Of a stretch of 6,777 nt of DNA, positions 1 to 4,962 are shown in pieces (position 1 is the first letter of the stretch; the number at the start of each line of letters is the position of its first letter). A program made the translations under genes and the position numbers. The DNA comes from Methanobacteriota archaeon. GTDB taxonomy: Archaea; Halobacteriota; Methanosarcinia; Methanosarcinales; Methanoperedenaceae. The notes beneath the pieces were generated by a model. It was given only the letters and a program-made list of their open reading frames with translations. It was not told the origin of the DNA and ran no database searches. The stretch spans positions 1 to 6,777 of the forward strand of contig JAHIFK010000031.1 of assembly GCA_018900975.1 (NCBI GenBank). The letters are read 5' to 3'.

Positions 1-58
1 ACTCGCATGGCTTAATCGGACCCCGATAGCAGTAACCTCTGGCAGGATCAACCAGAAT
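1..58 (-). rRNA. rrs: 16S ribosomal RNA, 5' end (partial)
   Basis: Read on the minus strand, the first bases are ATTCTGGTTGATCCTGCCAG, the universal archaeal 16S 5' end, followed by the conserved stretches CTGCTATCGGGG and TAAGCCATGCGAGT. The gene reads leftward out of the window, so only about 58 of roughly 1470 bases are present. The exact mature 5' base is uncertain by one or two positions. The wording of this segment resembles Methanosarcinales 16S genes. The long leader and TATA box upstream show that this is the start of an rRNA operon, not a stray fragment. Confidence 0.96.
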
Positions 59-151
59 TGTTTGATATCTCGTTGAATATCTGCACACGTTTGAAGTTTT
101 GTTTTGTCCGCGTATTTTGTAATACGAAGCTTTGACTATCGGAATTTTAGG

Positions 152-182
152 AGGAACTATTATATAAGGTACAATAGTTCCT
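152..182 (-). repeat. 10 bp perfect hairpin with TATA-like loop
   Basis: AGGAACTATT (152-161) is the exact reverse complement of AATAGTTCCT (173-182), with an 11-base loop. The minus-strand loop region reads CTTATATAA, so the site might also act as a promoter close to the 16S gene. As RNA it is a simple stable stem in the leader. Confidence 0.45.
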
Positions 183-184
183 TG

Positions 185-212
185 TTAATTCCCATCTCTC
201 GATTGGAATTAA
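185..212 (-). repeat. Leader hairpin with GAGA (GNRA) loop
   Basis: On the minus strand TTAATTCC pairs with GGAATTAA (8 bp perfect). An A-G mismatch follows, then ATC/GAT closing the tetraloop GAGA, which fits the stable GNRA class. It lies about 130 bases upstream of the 16S start and directly beside the 152-182 hairpin, so these may form a defined folded or processing domain of the pre-rRNA. Confidence 0.5.
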
Positions 213-432
213 TCGAACTGTCATGTCAACGTCGGACGAAGAACTTAATCCTCGTCTCCATTTTATGTATCATGGTTGGAAAACAGCCCTTCACATCCAG
301 GTTTTACCTGCAATCTGGGCCGACGCCAAATATTTACCATGAGTAAGGTGGTGATAAAGATTTATTGCATTTTTCAACGCAACTTTCCTTCGTGTTTTAC
401 CACGCAGGAAGACTCTATATGTTGATTGTCGT

Positions 433-480
433 ATATAACGCTTTCCCTCGCATGCGTTTTTATATGCGAGAGCATTATAT
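433..480. repeat. Long imperfect palindrome carrying TATA-like arms
   Basis: ATATAACGCT (433-442) and CTCGCAT (447-453) pair with ATGCGAG (464-470) and AGCATTATAT (471-480) around a 10-base loop. This gives 17 pairs with one G-T wobble and a 4-base bulge at 443-446. On the minus strand the 432-439 arm reads GTTATATA, a plausible TATA box for a second rRNA start near 409. ATATAAAA in the loop is another candidate. It may be an RNA hairpin in the leader or a DNA regulatory dyad around a secondary promoter; the sequence does not decide between these. Confidence 0.5.
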
Positions 481-528
481 TTTGACTGAAAACCAGACTA
501 TTTTTTCTGGATTTTCACCAACATTTGT

Positions 529-549
529 CCTGGCAACCGCGTTGCCCGG
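529..549 (-). repeat. Hairpin at the predicted 5' end of the rRNA transcript
   Basis: The minus strand reads GGCAAC-GCG-GTTGCC, a perfect 6 bp stem with a 3-base loop. It is extended by CC/GG beyond one G-A mismatch. The stem is GC-rich in an otherwise AT-rich area and begins within a few bases of the inferred rRNA start. It could be a 5'-protecting hairpin in the RNA, or a DNA site at the start of transcription. Confidence 0.5.
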
Positions 550-572
550 CTCCCCCAACTACTACACACGAG

Positions 573-580
573 TATATAAA
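573..580 (-). promoter_or_regulatory. TATA box, main rRNA operon promoter
   Basis: The minus strand reads CAACTTTTATATACTCG, a full match to the methanogen TATA consensus TTTATATA. With the usual spacing of about 26 bases from the box centre, transcription would start near 550, in the G-rich stretch just before the 529-549 hairpin, giving a leader of about 490 bases. This is the best TATA box on the rRNA side and the furthest upstream. The start site is inferred, not seen. Confidence 0.7.
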
Positions 581-794
581 AGTTGCGGGTAGGAATTTTA
601 AGTATCTGAGCCAATAGCAAAATCTCTATTCTACTTTATTTCTTAATATACATCAACACCAACACGTATTTTTTTTTAAAAATTTTATTTCAGAGTTTTA
701 AATCACATTTAAACATTTAATAGATAAGATTATGCCTAATTAGAGCTATAGTATTGTTGCAAATCAAAAAATAACCCAAATGGAGGCATAATCA
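581..794. other. AT-rich region upstream of the rRNA promoter, no large gene
   Basis: This stretch holds no credible large coding frame. A run of nine T at 669-677 is followed directly by A5 and T4 tracts, which would bend the DNA and may help open or activate the leftward rRNA promoter. Its right part is the presumed 5' region of the small plus-strand frame at 795. TTTTAAATC near 694 and TTTAAACA near 710 are weak TATA-like candidates for it. The inverted repeat from 728 to 793 is listed separately. Confidence 0.4.
728..793 (+). promoter_or_regulatory. 10 bp inverted repeat masking a ribosome binding site
   Basis: GATTATGCCT (728-737) is the exact reverse complement of AGGCATAATC (784-793). 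The right arm covers the last three bases of the GGAGG at 782-786 and ends one base before the ATG at 795. If both arms are transcribed, the stem would hide the ribosome binding site, with a 46-base loop between the arms. If transcription starts after the left arm, the repeat could instead be a split operator. The pairing is seen directly; its function is inferred. Confidence 0.45.
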
Positions 795-929
795 ATGATA
801 AAGATGGTGGGCAAAGGATATAAATTCATCCTAAAACAGCTTGATGATTTTTGTGGAGTCGCAAATCAAATCATAATAAGTTTAAAGAGTGTCGAAGGAA
901 GAAAAAAATGCAAAAGAGATTCCACATAA
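795..929 (+). CDS. Hypothetical basic 44-residue micro-protein
   Basis: An ATG preceded by a perfect GGAGG (782-786) with an 8-base gap opens a 44-codon frame ending in TAA. The product begins MIKMVGKGYKFILKQ and ends GRKKCKRDST. It is lysine-rich, with net charge about +6, and has two cysteines (20 and 39). It shows no signal peptide and has one short hydrophobic patch (VANQIIISL, 22-30). I do not recognise a family. It is the only plus-strand gene supported here, sits alone between the rRNA promoter and thrC, and its last 48 bases overlap the end of a micro-frame on the other strand. Support is the ribosome site plus an open frame in stop-rich, AT-rich DNA; the frame could still be chance. 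Confidence 0.45.
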   Translation: MIKMVGKGYKFILKQLDDFCGVANQIIISLKSVEGRKKCKRDST

Positions 930-1022
930 CAATAGGAATGGAATATTTGAGATTCCTATGAGCAGTGTTAATACTAACATACATATCAATGTTAGTGGTA
1001 TTATATTTGTGGGTTGTTCCAT
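882..1022 (-). CDS. Hypothetical hydrophobic 46-residue membrane micro-protein
   Basis: On the minus strand AAAGGAGG (GGAGG at 1027-1031) lies 4 bases before an ATG, opening a 46-codon frame ending in TAA. The peptide begins MEQPTNIIPLTLICMLV and ends SSFDTL. It has no lysine or arginine, only E2 and D44 as charges, and two hydrophobic segments (about 7-24 and 27-40) separated by SNIP. This predicts a hairpin-like double-span membrane peptide. A TATA-like ATATTTAAAG lies near 1085-1094. The frame stays open to a GTG at 1058, but the SD favours 1022. No family is recognised. The size and hydrophobicity resemble small membrane toxins or small membrane regulators, but that is analogy only. It converges on the 795-929 frame and overlaps its end. 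Confidence 0.45.
   Translation of the reverse strand: MEQPTNIIPLTLICMLVLTLLIGISNIPFLLLCGISFAFFSSFDTL
932..996. repeat. Two adjacent 8 bp hairpins
   Basis: ATAGGAAT (932-939) pairs with ATTCCTAT (952-959), and ACTAACAT (973-980) pairs with ATGTTAGT (989-996). Both stems are perfect, with 12- and 8-base loops. They lie just after the stop codon of the plus-strand micro-gene and inside the minus-strand one. They could act as 3' structure for the former, or they could reflect hydrophobic codon use in the latter. No T-run follows, so a classical terminator is not indicated. Confidence 0.35.
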
Positions 1023-1058
1023 AGTGCCTCCTTTAATATTTGGATAGCCATATTGCAC

Positions 1059-1275
1059 AGTCTATCGGTTAAAGGATATTTAACTTTAAATATTCATGCA
1101 TCTAAATAATTGATATAATTATGATTATAATCGTATTCTTGCGTTCCATTTTTATTAATAACCTATTGAAAATCGTTAAGCAAGTTTATCATCAATTCAA
1201 ATCTGATAACAAATATACACTACTGGTTGTAAAATAAAGGTTCATTGCCTAAAAGTTTACTCATCTTTTCCTGAC
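1059..1275. other. AT-rich spacer downstream of thrC, no gene seen
   Basis: No credible gene is seen in this stretch after the thrC stop. On the minus strand the sequence soon after thrC contains CCTTTATTTTAC and further T-rich patches, which could end archaeal transcription, but there is no clear hairpin with a T-run. A weak stem (TTATCA 1186-1191 with TGATAA 1204-1209) is present. The left part includes the presumed promoter of the small membrane frame. Confidence 0.35.
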
Positions 1276-2484
1276 CTAATTCTCAAACACAGCCTTTCTC
1301 ACAGCTTCAATGGTGGCATCTATCTCTATCGGCCTTGGGCATACCGACAGCACATGCTCTGAGTCCTTAAGCAGGTGCCCCGTGGTCACGCATACAACAG
1401 TCTCATCGCAGTCTATCACGCCCATGTCAGCAAGTTTTCTCAGCCCTGCGATCGATGATGCGCTGGCAGGTTCAACGCCTATGCCTTCAAGAGAAGCAAG
1501 CTCATGCTGCGCCCGAATGATCTCATCATCTGTTACAGTATCAGCCGTTCCTCCTGACTCCCGTATCGCCGTCAGTGCTTTTATTGCGTTCACGGGATTA
1601 CCTATGCGTATCGCAGTCGCCACGGTCTCGGGTTTACCTTCAGGTGTTATTTCTGCGGCGTTGTTTTTTATTGCTCTCACGATAGGACTTGCACCTTCCG
1701 CCTGGATGCCTGTCATCCTGGGTACGCTGTCAATGATACCAAGCCGCTTGAATTCCTTGAATCCTTTATAGATCGCTGTGATGTTCCCGGCATTTCCGAC
1801 TGGCAGCACGATCCTGTCAGGCGCCTTCCATCCAAGCTGGTCTGCGATCTCAAAAGCTATCGTTTTCTGTCCCTCAAGCCTGTACGGGTTCACTGAATTC
1901 AGGAGATAGAACCCTTCCCTGTCGCAAAGGTCTCGCACAAGCTTGAGCGCATCATCAAAATTCCCTCTGATGCTCAGAACCTTCGCGCCGTGCATGAGAG
2001 CCTGCGCAAGTTTGCCAAGAGCCACCTTACCTGAGGGGAGCAGCACAACTGCAGGAACGCCGGCGCGGGCGCCGTAAACTGCAAGCGAAGCTGATGTGTT
2101 GCCTGTTGAAGCACACGCCACGGTTTTCATACCGAGTTCAAGAGCTTTTGTCACACCCACTGTCATACCCCTGTCCTTGAACGAGCCAGTGGGATTCATG
2201 CCTTCATGCTTGACATAGACCTCTTTCAAACCCATGCTTTTCGCGATCCTGTCCACCCGGTAAAGCGGGGTCCCGCCTTCATTCAGGGTTATCGGTTCTC
2301 CCTCAACAGGGATAAGCGCGCGGTATTTCCATACAGAAAGCGGTCCTTTTAAGTCGTTTTTTGTAAGATGTATCTTTGAGTAATCATAAACCACATCAAG
2401 GAGACCGCCGCAGGTACAGGTATAGACGACTTCTGAAGGTCCGAACTTCTTATGGCATTCGATGCACTCGAGGTGGTACAACAT
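1276..2484 (-). CDS. thrC: Threonine synthase
   Basis: This enzyme converts O-phosphohomoserine to threonine and phosphate, the last step of threonine synthesis, using pyridoxal phosphate in the cytoplasm. The 402 residues begin with a zinc-ribbon-like segment (C7, C10, C23, C25) typical of archaeal threonine synthases. Next comes NPTGSFKDRG (97-106), where K103 should bind the cofactor. STGNTSAS (126-133) and VGNAGN (229-234) follow as phosphate- and cofactor-binding loops. TTGHLLKD (367-374) is the usual C-terminal signature. The length is normal and the frame intact. The start is fixed by the need to keep C7. It lies 37 bases after idsA, has no SD, and has a TATA-like site about 28 bases upstream, so a leaderless transcript is possible. 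Threonine synthesis is unrelated to the isoprenoid genes before it. Confidence 0.95.
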   Translation of the reverse strand: MLYHLECIECHKKFGPSEVVYTCTCGGLLDVVYDYSKIHLTKNDLKGPLSVWKYRALIPVEGEPITLNEGGTPLYRVDRIAKSMGLKEVYVKHEGMNPTGSFKDRGMTVGVTKALELGMKTVACASTGNTSASLAVYGARAGVPAVVLLPSGKVALGKLAQALMHGAKVLSIRGNFDDALKLVRDLCDREGFYLLNSVNPYRLEGQKTIAFEIADQLGWKAPDRIVLPVGNAGNITAIYKGFKEFKRLGIIDSVPRMTGIQAEGASPIVRAIKNNAAEITPEGKPETVATAIRIGNPVNAIKALTAIRESGGTADTVTDDEIIRAQHELASLEGIGVEPASASSIAGLRKLADMGVIDCDETVVCVTTGHLLKDSEHVLSVCPRPIEIDATIEAVRKAVFEN

Positions 2485-2508
2485 AGGGTACTAAATAGAA
2501 TAGTAAGA

Positions 2509-2514
2509 CTTATA
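2509..2514 (-). promoter_or_regulatory. Possible TATA box for thrC
   Basis: The 37-base idsA-thrC gap reads CAATCTATAAGTC on the minus strand. The TATAAG core is centred about 28 bases before the thrC ATG, the spacing expected if transcription starts at or within a few bases of the start codon. No SD precedes that ATG. The box is a poor consensus match, so this is a weak call. Confidence 0.3.
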
Positions 2515-2521
2515 GATTGCT

Positions 2522-3484
2522 CTAATACTTCCTTGCTATCATATAATCTGCAAGCCCTATAAGTATGGTCTTCGCTTCAGAATCAGGCAGCGCCTTCAGC
2601 GCGGCTTTCCCGTCCTCTACAAAACCGACCGCCCGATTCATGGCATAGTCAATAGAACCAGAGTCCTTCAGGGTAGAAAGTGCAGCTGTAACTTCACTTC
2701 GCGTGGCATTACTTTTTCCAAGCGCATCGATTGAGACACCTTTTGAGAGGGCGTGTATCACGATAAGCGTGCGTTTCCCTTCTATAATGTCGCCACCCTG
2801 TGCTTTTCCAAGTATCTCCTCAGGCGTTATCAGGTCTATTACATCATCATATATCTGGAATCCGATCCCTGTCATTCGCCCGAAATCCCACAGCGCCCGC
2901 GCAATATCATTATTTGCACCAGATAAAGAGGCACCCATCTTCATTGCTGCTGCAAAAAGCACGGCTGTCTTTTTCTCGACCATGCTTATATATTCCGCCT
3001 CAGTAACATCTTTTCTTGTAGCAAGATCCATATCCATCCACTGCCCCTCGCATATATCGGTGCAGGTCTTGGACATGAGTTCAAGGCTCTCAACCAGCCG
3101 TGCAGGCTCGCTTCTCGTACACGAAAGTATCTCAAAAGCCTTTGAATAAAGGGCATCTCCTGCAATGATGGCCTTTGGAGCGCCCCATTTTTTATGTACA
3201 GTGGCAAGACCTCTTCGCAGGTCTGCATCATCCATTATATCATCATGTACAAGGGTAAAATTATGCACAAGTTCAATTGCCACAGCAGCAGGGAGAAGAT
3301 TTTCTGGTTTCCCTCCCACAGCCTCGGCTGCAAGCAAAAGAGCACTCGGGCGGAGTCTTTTTCCACCTGCATCAAGAAGATGCCGCATAGCACGGTACAT
3401 CTCATCAGGAGGAGTTATCGGCAAGAACTTCGGGATTGCTTCATCCACGAGTTTTGCTCTTAGTCCGAGCGCTTCCCCAATCAT
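2522..3484 (-). CDS. idsA: Geranylgeranyl diphosphate synthase (short-chain prenyl transferase)
   Basis: This soluble trans-prenyltransferase condenses DMAPP with IPP units, most likely to the C20 product used for archaeal ether lipids. Numbering from the ATG at 3484 (320 residues), GGKRLRP is at 40-46. The first aspartate-rich motif DDIMD is at 81-85 with the arginine pair at 90-91. The second, DDVID, is at 212-216 after GFQIY. F76, five residues before the first motif, is the aromatic position that stops elongation at C20 in archaeal type I enzymes. The frame stays open to an ATG at 3580, adding 32 residues and overlapping rnj by 23 bases. That extension is rich in Cys, Lys and Arg and unlike the family, so I prefer 3484, though it has no SD. 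It completes the ipk-fni-idsA pathway block. C15 output is less likely. Confidence 0.93.
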   Translation of the reverse strand: MIGEALGLRAKLVDEAIPKFLPITPPDEMYRAMRHLLDAGGKRLRPSALLLAAEAVGGKPENLLPAAVAIELVHNFTLVHDDIMDDADLRRGLATVHKKWGAPKAIIAGDALYSKAFEILSCTRSEPARLVESLELMSKTCTDICEGQWMDMDLATRKDVTEAEYISMVEKKTAVLFAAAMKMGASLSGANNDIARALWDFGRMTGIGFQIYDDVIDLITPEEILGKAQGGDIIEGKRTLIVIHALSKGVSIDALGKSNATRSEVTAALSTLKDSGSIDYAMNRAVGFVEDGKAALKALPDSEAKTILIGLADYMIARKY

Positions 3485-3530
3485 AGACCGCCACGGCTTA
3501 TGAATGAATTGATATGCGAAGCATGTCCTT

Positions 3531-3553
3531 CGTTTGAAAAAACTTTCACAACG
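3531..3553 (-). terminator. Possible T-rich terminator or pause site after rnj
   Basis: Five bases past the rnj stop, the minus strand carries an imperfect hairpin (CGTT/AACG and GAAA/TTTC with a small bulge between) whose loop and 3' arm include six T (3537-3542). Archaeal polymerase can stop at T-runs with or without a stem. It could reduce read-through from rnj into idsA, but the run is short and the stem weak. Confidence 0.3.
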
Positions 3554-3557
3554 TTTT

Positions 3558-4895
3558 TCATAACACCATTTCCTCTCCATTCCTCATTATATGCACTGTA
3601 TCTCCGAAAACATATCCTGCATCCTCTGCCAGTTCCACATAGCTTGAATGCATCATCATGTTCCCATGTGATGGGATGACCTGCTCCGGGTTAACCATCC
3701 GCAGGAGTTCCCAGTGATCTTCCCGTGAAGCATGACCTGAGACATGCACATTATCATAAATGCGCGCCCCTGCCATCTTCAGTTTTGTCTCAATTGCATA
3801 CCTGTTAGCCATTGTTATGGGGTTGGGGATGGTGTTTGCCGAAAATACGACCTTGTCTCCTTTTTCGATCCTGAATTGTGTTTCTCCGTTAGCAATCCTC
3901 GTAAGGATCGCATCGGGTTCGCCCTGGTGACCTGTGACAATGGGCAGGTATTTCCTCTTCCCGTCCTGCGAAATGCGTTTCAATGCTTTTTCCACAGCAT
4001 TCCTGCTCCCGTGTATTTCCAGGTTCTGCGGGAATTTGATAAGTTTCATTTTTTCGGCTAATGATAGATACCGTTCCATCGACCTTCCCAGAAGTACAGG
4101 TATCCTGTCCATCTCCTCGGCAGCCTGTATTATTGCGTTGATTCGTGAAATGTGGGACGAGAACGTGGTGATCAACACACCGGAATCCGTTTCCTCTGTA
4201 CCGAGCAAAACATCACGTACAAGGTCTTTCGCTATCTGCTCGGATGGGGTCTTACCATGAAGCCCGGAATTTGTGCTTTCAGTTATCATTGCCCTGACAC
4301 CTTCATTTCCAAGTTTTTTAAGCCTCTGGAAATCCGGCGGCAGTCCGATAGTGGGAGTTCTGTCCAGTTTAAAATCGCTTGCATACAGCACAACGCCATC
4401 AGGCGTATGGATAGCAGCGAAAGCTGTGTCCACGATGCTATGCTGCATCCTTATGAACTCTATCTGGATATCAGGCGTGAGATTATACATCCCGCCAAGT
4501 TTCAGGGGGATAACTTCGTTGTTCACTTTGAATTTCTTTTCATCAGATATCTCATGTCTCACAAGTTCCGCTGTGTAAGGGGTGGCGATTATGGGCGCTT
4601 TATACCTGTGCGCCAGTTTCGGTATCGCGCCAATATGGTCAAGGTGACCGTGCGTGCATACGATGGCTTTGACCTTCCCGCCCACCTCGTTCATAACCGT
4701 ATCGTCAGGGATCGCTCCCATCTTTATCAGGTCCATTGAATGCATTTTATCTATTTCAACATCTTCGTGTATCTGGACTCTGTCCAGCTGCAGTCCCATG
4801 TCAAGAACAATGATATCGTTATCTATTCTGATACCCGTCATGTTCTTTCCCATTTCGTTGTATCCACCGACTGCTATTATTCCAATTTCTGTCAA
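3558..4895 (-). CDS. rnj: Archaeal RNase J, metallo-beta-lactamase/beta-CASP ribonuclease
   Basis: This predicted cytoplasmic exonuclease degrades RNA 5' to 3' and takes part in RNA turnover and possibly rRNA end trimming. Counting from the TTG at 4895 (445 residues), the zinc site is THGHLDH (81-87), with H152 and D174 in ASDFKLD. The beta-CASP part follows, with E206 (motif A, ITESTN), H248 (motif B, SSHISR) and H388 (motif C, SGHASREDH), and a final PSHG with H410. All catalytic residues are present and the length is normal. Start choice: GGAG at 4904-4907 sits 8 bases before the TTG, whereas a GTG at 4904 overlaps that GGAG and could not use it; the GTG would add three residues. The gene lies between fni and idsA, with a repeat-bearing 5' gap that may hold its own promoter. 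Confidence 0.94.
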   Translation of the reverse strand: MTEIGIIAVGGYNEMGKNMTGIRIDNDIIVLDMGLQLDRVQIHEDVEIDKMHSMDLIKMGAIPDDTVMNEVGGKVKAIVCTHGHLDHIGAIPKLAHRYKAPIIATPYTAELVRHEISDEKKFKVNNEVIPLKLGGMYNLTPDIQIEFIRMQHSIVDTAFAAIHTPDGVVLYASDFKLDRTPTIGLPPDFQRLKKLGNEGVRAMITESTNSGLHGKTPSEQIAKDLVRDVLLGTEETDSGVLITTFSSHISRINAIIQAAEEMDRIPVLLGRSMERYLSLAEKMKLIKFPQNLEIHGSRNAVEKALKRISQDGKRKYLPIVTGHQGEPDAILTRIANGETQFRIEKGDKVVFSANTIPNPITMANRYAIETKLKMAGARIYDNVHVSGHASREDHWELLRMVNPEQVIPSHGNMMMHSSYVELAEDAGYVFGDTVHIMRNGEEMVL

Positions 4896-4923
4896 TTTAT
4901 TCACTCCATAAAAATTATTTTGT

Positions 4924-4961
4924 TTCTCACTATATTTCCTTTATATTCTCACTATATTTCC
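4924..4961 (-). repeat. 16 bp exact direct repeat, 22 bp period, upstream of rnj
   Basis: The minus strand reads GGAAATATAGTGAGAA at 4946-4961 and again at 4924-4939, separated by TATAAA. The copies are identical and start 22 bases apart, about two helical turns, so a protein bound to each would sit on the same face of the DNA. AATATAAA between the copies would serve as a TATA box, with a start near 4918 and a leader of about 23 bases to the rnj TTG. A promoter flanked by operator half-sites or a doubled activator site is a reasonable reading. A recent tandem duplication is the alternative. Confidence 0.6.
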
Positions 4962-4962
4962 A

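Larger units (their letters stand above)
59..551 (-). other. 16S rRNA leader (pre-rRNA 5' external spacer), highly structured
   Basis: This roughly 490-base stretch lies between the likely rRNA transcription start and the 16S 5' end. No convincing coding frame is seen. It holds a series of local perfect or near-perfect inverted repeats: 64-68/77-81, 111-116/121-126 (6 bp, 4-base loop), 152-161/173-182 (10 bp), 185-192/205-212 (8 bp), 286-289/317-320 with 298-302/306-310 inside, 385-394/401-410, 433-453/464-480, 488-497/506-516 and 529-537/541-549. CGTCGG at 230-235 can also pair with CCGACG at 320-325. Archaeal 16S leaders normally pair with the 16S-23S spacer to form a bulge-helix-bulge processing stem. 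Its partner is outside the window, so that stem cannot be placed. Confidence 0.75.

Noticed and set aside
200..235. GTTCGATTAATTCC on the minus strand considered as a tRNA T-arm
   Set aside because: No T-stem, anticodon arm or acceptor pairing can be built around it; the bases form the GAGA-loop hairpin instead.
104..346. 80-codon plus-strand open frame starting with TTG
   Set aside because: It is antisense to the rRNA leader, lacks a well-placed SD, has no recognisable protein character, and its bases are better explained by RNA hairpins.
365..592. 75-codon plus-strand open frame with a GGTGG upstream
   Set aside because: The start is TTG, the SD-like sequence is 13 bases away, and the frame runs antisense through the rRNA promoter and several leader palindromes.
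757..870. Repeated 10-mer GCAAATCAAA (near 758 and 861) considered as a regulatory repeat
   Set aside because: There are only two copies in AT-rich DNA with no regular spacing, which is compatible with chance.
1186..1209. Weak stem TTATCA/TGATAA downstream of thrC considered as a terminator
   Set aside because: It has only six AT-rich pairs, a 12-base loop and no adjacent T-run on the minus strand.
1220..1264. 14-codon minus-strand frame (MSKLLG...) with AGGAAAAG upstream, just after thrC
   Set aside because: It is too short to separate from chance, and the SD match is poor and too close to the ATG.
4152..4739. 195-codon plus-strand frame antisense to rnj
   Set aside because: It lies wholly within a confidently identified gene; its translation shows no domain pattern and it has no promoter or SD support.
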